Source of the DNA: a virus
Length of the DNA stretch: 38,276 nucleotides
Virus record (IMG/VR): IMGVR_UViG_3300032050_000353
Coordinates: 1 to 38,276 of that record
Reading direction: 5' to 3' (one strand)
A program made the position numbers and the translations under genes. Below, piece after piece: positions 7,119 to 14,540 of this stretch. How positions within the stretch are numbered: position 1 is the stretch's first letter; each line of letters opens with the position of its first letter. The notes below the pieces were generated by a model. The model searched no databases, was not told where the DNA came from, and was given only the letters and a program-made list of their open reading frames with translations.

Positions 7119-7297
7119 TAGTGGGAATTTGCAAGTCTAAAAAACTAAAAGCTATCGCAGCGTTTAATGCATGTATATTCAAGCTTAAAAAATGCAAGAA
7201 AGCAACGTTTGAAATTAAAAAAATAAGCGAGTGGCGAAAGCTTATAAAAAAATCGAGAAGACTTTTCAGGACTTACGAAAAAATATACGGCAAATGA
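7115..7297 (+). CDS. Hypothetical small basic protein
   Basis: A 60-residue, strongly basic protein (about 19 Lys/Arg) with three cysteines in the first half. It overlaps both neighbours by ATGA junctions (7115 and 7294), which supports real translation. No family recognised. The charge would suit DNA binding or a small virion component, but nothing decides this. Confidence 0.6.
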   Translation: MIVGICKSKKLKAIAAFNACIFKLKKCKKATFEIKKISEWRKLIKKSRRLFRTYEKIYGK

Positions 7298-7947
7298 TAA
7301 ACATTAAAATACTCGGCAACAAATACGCGCTCCCTTCCTGCAAAGAAATATCAATCAGCAGGTTTATTGAGTTCTTGACTTTTGCCGATGCTAACCAACC
7401 TGAAAGCCTAAAAAATCCCGATTATGAAGGTGAACGCAGTTATATAGGCGAGGCTAAATATTTCGCTTTAGAATTAAACTTTTGGACAGGTTGCCCTTTG
7501 CCCGATTTACACCGCCACAACATCGAAGAGCTGTATTCAATTTGGGCTATGCACCAACCTTACTTGTACTGCGCACCTGAAACGAACTACAATTGTTTTC
7601 AAGTTGGTACTGATATTTATTATCTGCCTGCTAAATTTATGACTAACAGCACAATTGAAACTTATGCAGAGGCGAATGAGTATGAGCGCAATCTCGCAGA
7701 CGTGGCGAATGGAGTTTATGAAGCTCTACCAAAGATTGCAGCGGTTATTTGCCGCAAAGAAGGGGAAAGGTTCGGACAATACGACGTCGAAGAACGCTCG
7801 CAACTATTTTCAAAAGAACTGACCGCGTGGGATGCTTTTCAAGTAGGTTTTTTTTTGCAGAGACAAAGCGAGAAATTGTCGAAAGATTTCCAAATTTATT
7901 CGACGAGCCTGACACTCGCGCAATTAAAGCAGGTGTACAAGAACTGA
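7294..7947 (+). CDS. Probable tail/neck protein, 0-frame product of a frameshift pair
   Basis: A 217-residue product in the unshifted frame. The start at 7294 overlaps the preceding stop (ATGA), and a start at 7231 in the same frame would overlap the whole basic gene. The protein is acidic and rich in aromatics (FWTGCPLPDLHRHNIEELYSIW), with an alpha-helical second half. Near residue 185 it meets a run of nine T (7848-7856). A -1 slip there enters a well-formed frame that continues to 8111. Tail assembly chaperones of long-tailed phages are commonly made this way. Family not recognised. Confidence 0.72.
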   Translation: MINIKILGNKYALPSCKEISISRFIEFLTFADANQPESLKNPDYEGERSYIGEAKYFALELNFWTGCPLPDLHRHNIEELYSIWAMHQPYLYCAPETNYNCFQVGTDIYYLPAKFMTNSTIETYAEANEYERNLADVANGVYEALPKIAAVICRKEGERFGQYDVEERSQLFSKELTAWDAFQVGFFLQRQSEKLSKDFQIYSTSLTLAQLKQVYKN

Positions 7948-8111
7948 TTACACCGTTCGGTTGGTTCGCTACGTTTGTAAGTTTGGCGAATGATGACATA
8001 CTAAAGCTTGAACAAGCAGCACAAACACCATTGTACACGGCACTAACCTTTTTGAGTTTGGCAGCAGCAAAGGGCGAATTTAATAAACGATTATCGGAAC
8101 TGAAACAATGA
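7848..8111 (+). CDS. -1 frameshift extension of the preceding gene
   Basis: This frame has no convincing start of its own. The only ATG (7749) would begin with an arginine-rich stretch that is out-of-frame coding of the upstream gene. From the T9 run onward it reads ETKREIVERFPNLFDEP, then ITPFGWFATFVSLANDD and a helical end, which looks like real protein, and its stop overlaps the next ATG at 8108. Joined by a -1 slip at 7848-7856, the fusion would be about 272 residues. A one-base homopolymer error in the assembly would give the same picture. Confidence 0.68.
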   Translation, partial: FFFAETKREIVERFPNLFDEPDTRAIKAGVQELITPFGWFATFVSLANDDILKLEQAAQTPLYTALTFLSLAAAKGEFNKRLSELKQ

Positions 8112-8680
8112 CAACAGCACAAGTATCTAACCTATTCAACATCATAGTACAGAACACGCCCGACTTCGAGTTTTACCACTTCGGGTGGCCTAATGATATG
8201 AACTTGAATATCAATAATAACTTTGATGCTATTGGCAGCACAGGCGCAAAGTTTCCCTATCTGCTTATGATTCCCCCACGCATCACAGGGCGCGTCATGG
8301 AAAGCCAAACGCAAAGCATTTACAAAACGTTTAGGTGTGAGTTCATCATTACAGATACATATAGTTTCGAGCAGCAGACGCTCGGATTTAAAAAAGATAC
8401 AAGCGCGGACGTACTTTCAAAGCTCGAACTACTTGCGGCTAACCTGCTAAACTACGTCAATCAATACAGCGAATATAGCGAAACACAGTTCACTGTTTCA
8501 GATTACCAGGCAGACTTAGACCCTTACCGATTCACAGCGTCCACGCGCTCAATTCGCGTTTCGTTTGATTTGGCATTCTTAACACCTTGTCCTGCATCGG
8601 GCTTAGACTTGTCTTTTTTGCCTGCTACATTTCAAGACTTACCGACAACCGATTTAGAAACACCTGAAATACCAACGTAA
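8108..8680 (+). CDS. Probable neck/tail-completion protein
   Basis: A 190-residue protein linked by an ATGA overlap to the frameshift product. It has beta-rich segments (TFRCEFIITDTYSFEQQT, TRSIRVSFDLAFLTPCP) and a middle helix of LSKLELLAANLLNYVNQY, a pattern seen in tail terminator or completion proteins in this position. It ends in a Pro/Thr/Leu-rich tail. The family is not firmly recognised; the role is inferred from its place between TerL and the HK97 gp10-like gene. Confidence 0.58.
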   Translation: MTTAQVSNLFNIIVQNTPDFEFYHFGWPNDMNLNINNNFDAIGSTGAKFPYLLMIPPRITGRVMESQTQSIYKTFRCEFIITDTYSFEQQTLGFKKDTSADVLSKLELLAANLLNYVNQYSEYSETQFTVSDYQADLDPYRFTASTRSIRVSFDLAFLTPCPASGLDLSFLPATFQDLPTTDLETPEIPT

Positions 8681-8713
8681 TGCAAGCACATTGGCACACA
8701 TACATCGAAACTT

Positions 8714-9214
8714 ATGCAAGACAGAGAACAACTACTCAAGAACTTAGCGGATATAGTAGTGGCAGAAATGCGGTCACAGCTACGAATTGCAGGTCACGTA
8801 ATGACAGGGTCGTTGTCCGAAAGCGTAGAGGAACGCATAATGAACACAATAACGGGCGCATCGATAGAAATATGGCTGAATAACTACGGCATAGCACTTG
8901 ACCAAGGCGTTCCTCCTGAGCGCATACCGTTTACAGAGCCGAGCGGACGCGGTGGTAGGTCTGCTTACATCGAAGGCTTGCAACGTTTCGCACAGCTAAA
9001 ATTAGGCGTTACCGACCAACGCGAAAGCTTAGGCATAGCGTTTGCCATAGCTCGAAAGCAGAAAGAAAAAGGAATGCCGATAGCAGGAGCTACCGAGTTT
9101 ATACAGAAAACTATAAACGCAACACAGGCGGACGTTACCGAGTTTATAGAAAATTGGGCAGCCGCGATATTTGAAGCCCAAATTGATTTGTTAATTCAAA
9201 ATGTAAGAGCATGA
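8714..9214 (+). CDS. Head-tail/tail-completion protein, HK97 gp10-like
   Basis: A 166-residue protein. The opening helix (LLKNLADIVVAEMRSQLRIAG) followed by H-V-M-T-G-S-L-S-E-S-V, a long central loop with VPPERIPFTEPSGRGGRSAYIE, and the C-terminal FIENWAAAIFEAQIDLL helix follow the layout of HK97 gp10-type completion proteins that join the tail to the head. The start at 8714 is 33 bp after the previous stop; no in-frame alternative precedes it. It overlaps the next gene by ATGA. Confidence 0.6.
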   Translation: MQDREQLLKNLADIVVAEMRSQLRIAGHVMTGSLSESVEERIMNTITGASIEIWLNNYGIALDQGVPPERIPFTEPSGRGGRSAYIEGLQRFAQLKLGVTDQRESLGIAFAIARKQKEKGMPIAGATEFIQKTINATQADVTEFIENWAAAIFEAQIDLLIQNVRA

Positions 9215-9498
9215 TAAACTTTCCCTTCACACTATACAACGACGCAGACAGCGAGGTGCTACTAAACGCACAGCAAGACGCGCTCGATGCTATACCCTAC
9301 GCAGCTACAATGGTACGATTAGACGTTCAAGCCTTCGCAGTTGCGCCAGTTCCCGATGACCTTGCAGCTGCATTCTCAGCTGCTAACTACGCAAAGAAGT
9401 TAGTAATGATAAACATAGCACAGCAGGTTATAACTACTAACATTGTTGCCGATTACAACACAGCGTATCACGCTATTTATGACCCTTTATATCCATAG
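9211..9498 (+). CDS. Hypothetical small protein upstream of endolysin
   Basis: A 95-residue, mildly acidic, alanine-rich protein (14 or so Ala) with no transmembrane helix or signal. Its start overlaps the previous stop (ATGA), and the endolysin starts 4 bp after its stop. No family recognised. Context suggests a minor structural protein. Confidence 0.62.
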   Translation: MINFPFTLYNDADSEVLLNAQQDALDAIPYAATMVRLDVQAFAVAPVPDDLAAAFSAANYAKKLVMINIAQQVITTNIVADYNTAYHAIYDPLYP

Positions 9499-9502
9499 GC
9501 AA

Positions 9503-10141
9503 ATGAAAAAAACACTTATATTCGTCAATGCAGGTCACGGCGGAATGGACGACAAAGGCAACACGCTAACCAATCCTATTGATGGAAAGAAAACACTGCA
9601 CACGAACGGCAAGTTTTACCACAATGGCAGTTGGTTCTACGAGGGTAGCAGCAACCGTGATTTTGCGATGGAATTTATAGCAGCCGCAAGCCTTGCAGGG
9701 TTCATCTGTATGCCTATATTTGACGCTCAATTAGATACTAACCGATTAGACCGCATTGCGTTCGCTAACAACTTAGCTAAGGGCAAAAAATCTATTTACT
9801 TGTCGTTTCATTCCAACGCGGCAGGTAATTCAATTAACCCTCAGGCCCTTGCAGAAGGTGTGTGCTGTTTTGTTGGTAGCCTATCGGGTACGGGCGGAAA
9901 GCTCGCAGCCGAAATAATGCCCGATGTACAAGCCGTGTTCGATAAGTGGGGCAGCAAACGCAGGGCGCAGTTAGTACATGACCGACCACTCGACGAAACA
10001 GCGCGTACCTTTATGCCTGCGATTCTTTTCGAGCTTGGTTTTTTCGATAATGCGAACAATGCCGACCTGCTTATAAATCCTGCATTCAGAGCCGAAGTAA
10101 TTACCGCAATCGTTGCCAAACTAAACAAACTATGCCTGTAA
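9503..10141 (+). CDS. N-acetylmuramoyl-L-alanine amidase endolysin
   Basis: A 212-residue Amidase_3 family enzyme that cuts the bond between muramic acid and the peptide stem of peptidoglycan. Zinc-ligand positions fit: His12 in NAGHGG, Glu47 in YEGSSNRDF, His103 in LSFHSNA, and the catalytic Glu177 in LFELGFFDN. It is a catalytic domain alone, with no signal peptide and no cell-wall binding repeat, as usual for Gram-negative hosts. I start at 9503, just after the previous stop; a start at 9443 would overlap that gene. It lies among tail genes, far from the candidate holin/spanin genes at 28.4-28.8 kb. Confidence 0.9.
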   Translation: MKKTLIFVNAGHGGMDDKGNTLTNPIDGKKTLHTNGKFYHNGSWFYEGSSNRDFAMEFIAAASLAGFICMPIFDAQLDTNRLDRIAFANNLAKGKKSIYLSFHSNAAGNSINPQALAEGVCCFVGSLSGTGGKLAAEIMPDVQAVFDKWGSKRRAQLVHDRPLDETARTFMPAILFELGFFDNANNADLLINPAFRAEVITAIVAKLNKLCL

Positions 10142-11376
10142 TTTCAAACCCTCAGTACAACCCGACAAGCGCATATCAGCCGATTGTCTATAATGTACTT
10201 TACACATCTTCTCCCGACATTGTAAAGTATTGCGAGTTTACGGTCTATGTGAATGGCACAGCGATAGCCACAGGGCGCAACACGTACTATGCAACAGCTC
10301 CGACCTTCGGTTCTACCGAGTATTATTTCTTGATTGATATTCAAGACTACCTGCAACGGTGGCTCGCTCCTAACAGGGCTAAAAGCTCGATGTTCGGAAC
10401 GCTAAACACAGCTACGCAAATTGATAATACCGATGCTTATGCTGAAGTGTATGTCGAGTTTCGTTATCTGTTAGTATCTGCAACGACAGGCAAAATAGTT
10501 GAGGCCCCAAGTTTTGACACGTCCGACCTGCGAATTGTGGACATGGCAACACGTCAAAACGGTGAATCCCGAAGTCTTGATGAATTTATTTGGACTCCGA
10601 CCGTTACGCCTGCGCGCTTCTTATCTAATATGCCAGTTGAGCAAGATATTTGCAGTACTGACAACGCTTTTGTTTCGTTTATGTCCGATTGGAATTGGTT
10701 TAGGGTTCGGACGTATGACTCAGGCGGTGTGCTGATAACCGATAGCTATGCGCAGACAGGCGGAACAGGTAACGTAGGACATTGTACGGTGGGGACAGGC
10801 ATACCACAATTGCAGAGCGTTGTTTGGTTCGATGCTCAAAACCCTAACTTTACAAACGCGGCTTTCTATATCGTAACGTTTGGAATCGGTTTTGTTGCCA
10901 ATCCAACTACCGTTGTATTTGTAGGCAATCCAATACAGAAAATATACAGGATTGTGGACTGCTGCGATAAGAAGCTAAAACTATTTTGGCTTAATCGTTT
11001 GGGAGGTGTTGATAACTACAATTTTTGTTTTGTAAACCGCGAGCAGAAAGTCGAGTCACAAGTATTTGAAAAGGCTTTAGGATGGCAGAACCTGAGCGAC
11101 CCACCACATACACAGTACGACTTCGGGAAAGCCGTTACGAATATAAAAGCAAGCCGCAGCTATCAAGTAAAGGACATTATCACGAATACGGACGCGGATT
11201 GGATTCGCGAACTATTCGCCAGTGCGGAGGTATATATCCAAAATCCCGATGGTAGTGCTGAATATTGGCGCGTGTTCATATCGCCTGCATCGTTTGTCGA
11301 ACAGGTGAACAGGGGAACGGTGGCGATTGGTTTTGAGCTAAATATATCGCAGGACGTTGTTACGCATAGGATATAA
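10132..11376 (+). CDS. Tail/baseplate structural protein
   Basis: A 414-residue beta-rich protein. The opening NPQYNPTSAYQPIVY, the FWLNRLGGVDNYNF segment near residue 285, and the terminal RVFISPASFVEQVN followed by GFELNISQDVV recur in tail-region proteins of Bacteroidetes phages as far as I recognise them. No enzymatic motif is visible. It overlaps the endolysin by 10 bp. It is the last gene before the first antisense insertion. Confidence 0.6.
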   Translation: MPVISNPQYNPTSAYQPIVYNVLYTSSPDIVKYCEFTVYVNGTAIATGRNTYYATAPTFGSTEYYFLIDIQDYLQRWLAPNRAKSSMFGTLNTATQIDNTDAYAEVYVEFRYLLVSATTGKIVEAPSFDTSDLRIVDMATRQNGESRSLDEFIWTPTVTPARFLSNMPVEQDICSTDNAFVSFMSDWNWFRVRTYDSGGVLITDSYAQTGGTGNVGHCTVGTGIPQLQSVVWFDAQNPNFTNAAFYIVTFGIGFVANPTTVVFVGNPIQKIYRIVDCCDKKLKLFWLNRLGGVDNYNFCFVNREQKVESQVFEKALGWQNLSDPPHTQYDFGKAVTNIKASRSYQVKDIITNTDADWIRELFASAEVYIQNPDGSAEYWRVFISPASFVEQVNRGTVAIGFELNISQDVVTHRI

Positions 11377-11398
11377 AAAAAGCCCCTGAGTTAGGGGC
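11375..11398 (-). terminator. Terminator of antisense gene 11406-11651
   Basis: Stem GCCCCT/AGGGGC (11382-11387 with 11393-11398), 5-base loop, followed on the minus strand by seven U. No T run follows on the plus strand, so it should stop leftward transcription only. Confidence 0.8.
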
Positions 11399-11405
11399 GG
11401 TGGGT

Positions 11406-11651
11406 TTAAATATGGCGTTGCTGTATTTTTAATACTTCAAAATTTTCGTCGCCGTTGAAAGGACATTTTCCACCGTATTTTTTTTGCCATTGCTCATTGA
11501 CTTCATCAGCCGAAATATTTGTATTTGCGTTACCTGACGGGCTCAAATGTACCGTAGTATATTTTTCCCCAAATCTTTCAGCCGAATAAGTAACGAAAAA
11601 TTCGCCTTTTACTTTTTGGCTTTCGCCTCTGTTTGAAAATATTGCATTCAT
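11406..11651 (-). CDS. Antisense moron-like gene, hypothetical protein
   Basis: An 81-residue protein on the strand opposite the surrounding tail genes. It reads as a compact soluble domain (VKGEFFVTYSAERFGEKYTTVHL, then SADEVNEQWQKKYGG and a short tail). No family recognised. It has its own promoter and terminator, the layout of a moron: a self-contained unit inserted in the late region, often conferring host-fitness or exclusion functions. Its promoter and 5' leader closely resemble those of the second antisense gene at 14257-14421. Confidence 0.72.
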   Translation of the reverse strand: MNAIFSNRGESQKVKGEFFVTYSAERFGEKYTTVHLSPSGNANTNISADEVNEQWQKKYGGKCPFNGDENFEVLKIQQRHI

Positions 11652-11701
11652 AATGTGTATGTTTTTGATGTGTTATTGAATTGCTTTCCGATTTGTTGTT
11701 A

Positions 11702-11709
11702 CAAAGATA
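11702..11709 (-). promoter_or_regulatory. Promoter of antisense gene 11406-11651
   Basis: Minus-strand TATCTTTG followed by TAACAACAAATCGG. No TTTG box 19 bp upstream. The leader of about 50 nt carries ATAACACAT shortly before the ATG, as does the other antisense gene's leader. Confidence 0.65.
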
Positions 11710-11766
11710 GCACGAGTTTTTTTATTATCCTAATATTTTATAAATTATTTTATAATTATTTTCAAT

Positions 11767-12114
11767 ATGGCAATTTTAAACGCTGAAACGCTCGCTTTAT
11801 TATCGGGTAAATCCTTTGCCTTTACAGGTCTTGTTGTCGATGGCACAGCAGGAACGCCACCACGCGACCAACAGTACGACTTTGGCACGGTGTCCACGCT
11901 TGCAGGTAACGTGTCTATCGTTGCGGATAGCGAAATAGACGGAGTTGATTATTTCGGCGGACGCTTTACTGCTAAAATCGGGGTAGGTTTTGCGCTCGAA
12001 AACTTGCGTCATGAGTACCTTAGCGCAAAGCAGCGTATTGTTTCGCTCGATTTGACAGGGGTAACGCTTGTTATTGATTACGGTAATTTTCAAGAAACTT
12101 ATACGCAGCTCTAA
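11767..12114 (+). CDS. Probable small tail structural protein
   Basis: A 115-residue beta-rich protein lying between two tail proteins, its stop overlapping the next start. Its sequence (FAFTGLVVDGTAGTPPRDQ, IDGVDYFGGRFTAKIG) is not assigned to a family. The upstream DNA is very AT-rich but no clear TAnnTTTG box is seen, so it is probably transcribed from further upstream. Position suggests a minor baseplate or hub component. Confidence 0.6.
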   Translation: MAILNAETLALLSGKSFAFTGLVVDGTAGTPPRDQQYDFGTVSTLAGNVSIVADSEIDGVDYFGGRFTAKIGVGFALENLRHEYLSAKQRIVSLDLTGVTLVIDYGNFQETYTQL

Positions 12115-14222
12115 TGTACAGAAAACTAATAATTGACAATATCGAAACCGACTTGCCAACGGATTTTAATCCCTCGCTAACCTATGAGATTAACGAGGAT
12201 GGGGTTATAGTTGCGGCACGTGCAAAGCGTTCAATCCGCCTACCTGCAACGACTACTAACGATACGCTGTTTCAGGATTGGGGAGCGGTCGCAACAGAAA
12301 ACCCGAAAGCAACTGTATTTAGAGACTTTACTTTCGAGAGCGGCGGCATTACATTGTTTGCAGGCAAGGCGCAGCTTCAAAGCTCGGACTTAAACTCAGC
12401 TCGCTATCGGTTCAAAGCGTCGGGTTATGATGTGGACTTGTACGGCACCAATGCAGATTGGTTTTTTCTGCTTAAAGATACGCTACTGCGCGACCTGACA
12501 TATACCGACAAAATCTATAATACGGCTGCTGTCATTACGGGATGGGATGCGGCTTATGGTGCAGGCGATGAGTCAGGATTTTGCCTTGTAAAGTGGAAAG
12601 AGTGGGCAACGGCTGGACAGGTAGATATTGATGAGTTCACACCATTCTTATTTATTCGCTCGATATTAGACAAGGCTTTTGATTCAATAGGCTATACAAT
12701 ACTATCGGACTTCTTCGACAGCCCGAATTTTAAGCGTTTAATTTTGCTTGCGCCATTGCCTGACAGATACCCTGCTGCATTTTCTGAGGATTATCTGAAT
12801 GTTCAGCTGTCGCAAGTCCCAACGAATACAAGTAGCATTTCTAATACTTTTGCGTTTTCAAACTTTACACAGCCAAATATAGGCACACCATACAACAGCG
12901 CAACTGGCTTTTATACTGCGCCGTTTTCGGGGTACTATGAAGTCGCTATAACTGCAAATGTATTGAGCAGCGTCGGAACGTGGGCGGCTTATTTTGCGGC
13001 TTGCGTAAATGGTGGAGCGTTCCCGATAAACGGATCTGTCGTTGGATTTGGTAGCGGACTATTGACTCCACCTGTATCGGGCAACGACTTCGGCTCTGCT
13101 ACTTCGGATGTGGTGTTTTTAAATGCAGGCGATACAATCTCGCTGCTTCATTATTTTACAGCTACCGACCCTTCAACGACTTTCGAGTTCTCTTTGAACA
13201 TTATAGGCGAAGCCGAAACCGCTTTCGGTTCTCTTATCGCTTTTCGCTACCTGCTGCAAGATTGGAAAGTACGCGATTTTATTAAGGGCTTGCAACAAAT
13301 GTTTAATCTTAGATTTGAAGCCGATGTACAACGCCAAACGATACGGATAGAACCTGCTGATAACTACTTGATGCGTACCCGGCCAACAGCCGAACAGCTC
13401 TACACGGGTTTTTATACCGATAACCTTACGGACTTAGGGCAAAACTTAGACCTTAGCGTAGAGGGCAAACTGTACAGCGATAACGACCAACCACAGACAA
13501 CCGTTTTGCAGTACATAACGGAAGGCGAAACGGATGAATTTGTAGATGAGAACAACGTGCTTGGATTCTTTGCGGCTCAGTACACTTTGCCTGCGGACAA
13601 ATATAACAGCCGTATCGAAACAAAAGAAAATCCATTCTTTGCCAAAACGATTAGCACGATTGACAACGAGCTTCGAGATGTGACATCATTAGTTGAAGTG
13701 CAACTACCTTTGATTTATCCACAAAACTATATTTTAGACCCAACAGCGACAGAGGCAAACTATCAAGTGCAACCTCGAATTTTATACTTTGCAGGCTTTC
13801 GCGGTCTTGATGGAATTATAAACTATTCGTTTTTAGGTGCGCCAATAACCTACCCTTATGCGTTTATGACTAACTATAACAGTCCGCAAGATTGGTCTAT
13901 CAGCTTTGCAAACGAAACGGTACAAGGGCAATCGGTAACGGGATTACTCGATGCATTTTATTTGCAAGATTTTGCACGAAAAAGAATTGCAAAACGTTTG
14001 GAAATAGCATACTTTTGGGATAGTTTGCAGATACTCGCGTTATCGTTTAGAAACAAAATCGTACTTGACCGCGTAGAATACATATTGCAGAAGATAGATG
14101 GGTATAAGCCACTTGAAGACAGCAGCACTTTGACGGTTTTGATTAAAGACCAAGCTCCTGAGCAAGAAGATGTGGACGCTATTACGGGCGGTTTAGTTTT
14201 GGGAATTGCTAACTTGACATAA
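12114..14222 (+). CDS. Large tail/baseplate protein with C1q-like insert
   Basis: A 702-residue structural protein. The N-terminal 250 residues and the C-terminal 330 (DFIKGLQQMFNLRFEADVQ, then QTIRIEPADNYL) match what I know of large tail/baseplate proteins of Bacteroidetes phages. Around residues 255-365 sits a segment of the C1q/TNF-like kind (NSATGFYTAPFSGYYEVAITA, a glycine-rich centre, and VVFLNAGDTISLLHYF). Such trimeric jelly rolls often bind surface ligands, so host recognition is plausible. No enzymatic motif seen. Confidence 0.65.
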   Translation: MYRKLIIDNIETDLPTDFNPSLTYEINEDGVIVAARAKRSIRLPATTTNDTLFQDWGAVATENPKATVFRDFTFESGGITLFAGKAQLQSSDLNSARYRFKASGYDVDLYGTNADWFFLLKDTLLRDLTYTDKIYNTAAVITGWDAAYGAGDESGFCLVKWKEWATAGQVDIDEFTPFLFIRSILDKAFDSIGYTILSDFFDSPNFKRLILLAPLPDRYPAAFSEDYLNVQLSQVPTNTSSISNTFAFSNFTQPNIGTPYNSATGFYTAPFSGYYEVAITANVLSSVGTWAAYFAACVNGGAFPINGSVVGFGSGLLTPPVSGNDFGSATSDVVFLNAGDTISLLHYFTATDPSTTFEFSLNIIGEAETAFGSLIAFRYLLQDWKVRDFIKGLQQMFNLRFEADVQRQTIRIEPADNYLMRTRPTAEQLYTGFYTDNLTDLGQNLDLSVEGKLYSDNDQPQTTVLQYITEGETDEFVDENNVLGFFAAQYTLPADKYNSRIETKENPFFAKTISTIDNELRDVTSLVEVQLPLIYPQNYILDPTATEANYQVQPRILYFAGFRGLDGIINYSFLGAPITYPYAFMTNYNSPQDWSISFANETVQGQSVTGLLDAFYLQDFARKRIAKRLEIAYFWDSLQILALSFRNKIVLDRVEYILQKIDGYKPLEDSSTLTVLIKDQAPEQEDVDAITGGLVLGIANLT

Positions 14223-14245
14223 AAAAGCCCCGCGATGGGCGGGGC
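14221..14245 (-). terminator. Terminator of antisense gene 14257-14421
   Basis: Seven-bp stem GCCCCGC/GCGGGGC (14227-14233 with 14239-14245), 5-base loop, six U on the minus strand. It abuts the stop of the upstream plus-strand gene. Confidence 0.85.
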
Positions 14246-14256
14246 GTGTGGTGGGG

Positions 14257-14421
14257 CTAATCTTCAATTTCTTCTAATTGTTCAACAGGAAGCTTACCCT
14301 CTAAGAGTACTTTTCTATCACCGCTTTTCCCATCGTACCGACAAAGCACTTCACCGTTTTCAATTTCCCCAATGACAAAAACTGTTTCGTTCCATCCTTT
14401 GTGTTTCATTAGCTTTTCCAT
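14257..14421 (-). CDS. Antisense moron-like gene, 54-residue protein
   Basis: A short gene of 55 codons including the TAG stop. The product begins MEKLMKHKGWNETVFVIGEI and ends EGKLPVEQLEEIED; it is a small charged, beta-then-helix protein without membrane segments. No family recognised. It is bounded by its own promoter (14478-14471) and terminator (14245-14221), and its 5' leader resembles that of the antisense gene at 11406-11651. The conserved regulatory flanks make translation credible despite the small size. Confidence 0.68.
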   Translation of the reverse strand: MEKLMKHKGWNETVFVIGEIENGEVLCRYDGKSGDRKVLLEGKLPVEQLEEIED

Positions 14422-14470
14422 AATCTTAAAAGTTTTTATGTGTTATAAATTATTACCTGATTTGTTGATA

Positions 14471-14478
14471 CAAAGATA
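14471..14478 (-). promoter_or_regulatory. Promoter of antisense gene 14257-14421
   Basis: Minus-strand TATCTTTG followed by TATCAACAAATCAGG. Compared with the other antisense promoter, positions differ at one base over the first 17 (TATCTTTGTAwCAACAA). No -33 TTTG at 19 bp. Confidence 0.68.
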
Positions 14479-14515
14479 GAAAAACATTCCAATAGGTAGG
14501 TAACATTTTTGCAAT

Positions 14516-14523
14516 TATTTTTG
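14516..14523 (+). promoter_or_regulatory. Candidate late promoter before the tape measure
   Basis: TATTTTTG followed by TAAA, 17 nt before the tape measure ATG. No TTTG box 19 bp upstream. It would restore plus-strand transcription beyond the antisense insertion. Confidence 0.45.
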
Positions 14524-14540
14524 TAAAATAATAAAAATAA

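Noticed and set aside
7749-8111. Independent gene starting at 7749
   Set aside because: The first 33 residues are arginine-rich out-of-frame reading of the upstream gene. Only the part after the T9 run looks like protein, so a frameshift extension is preferred.
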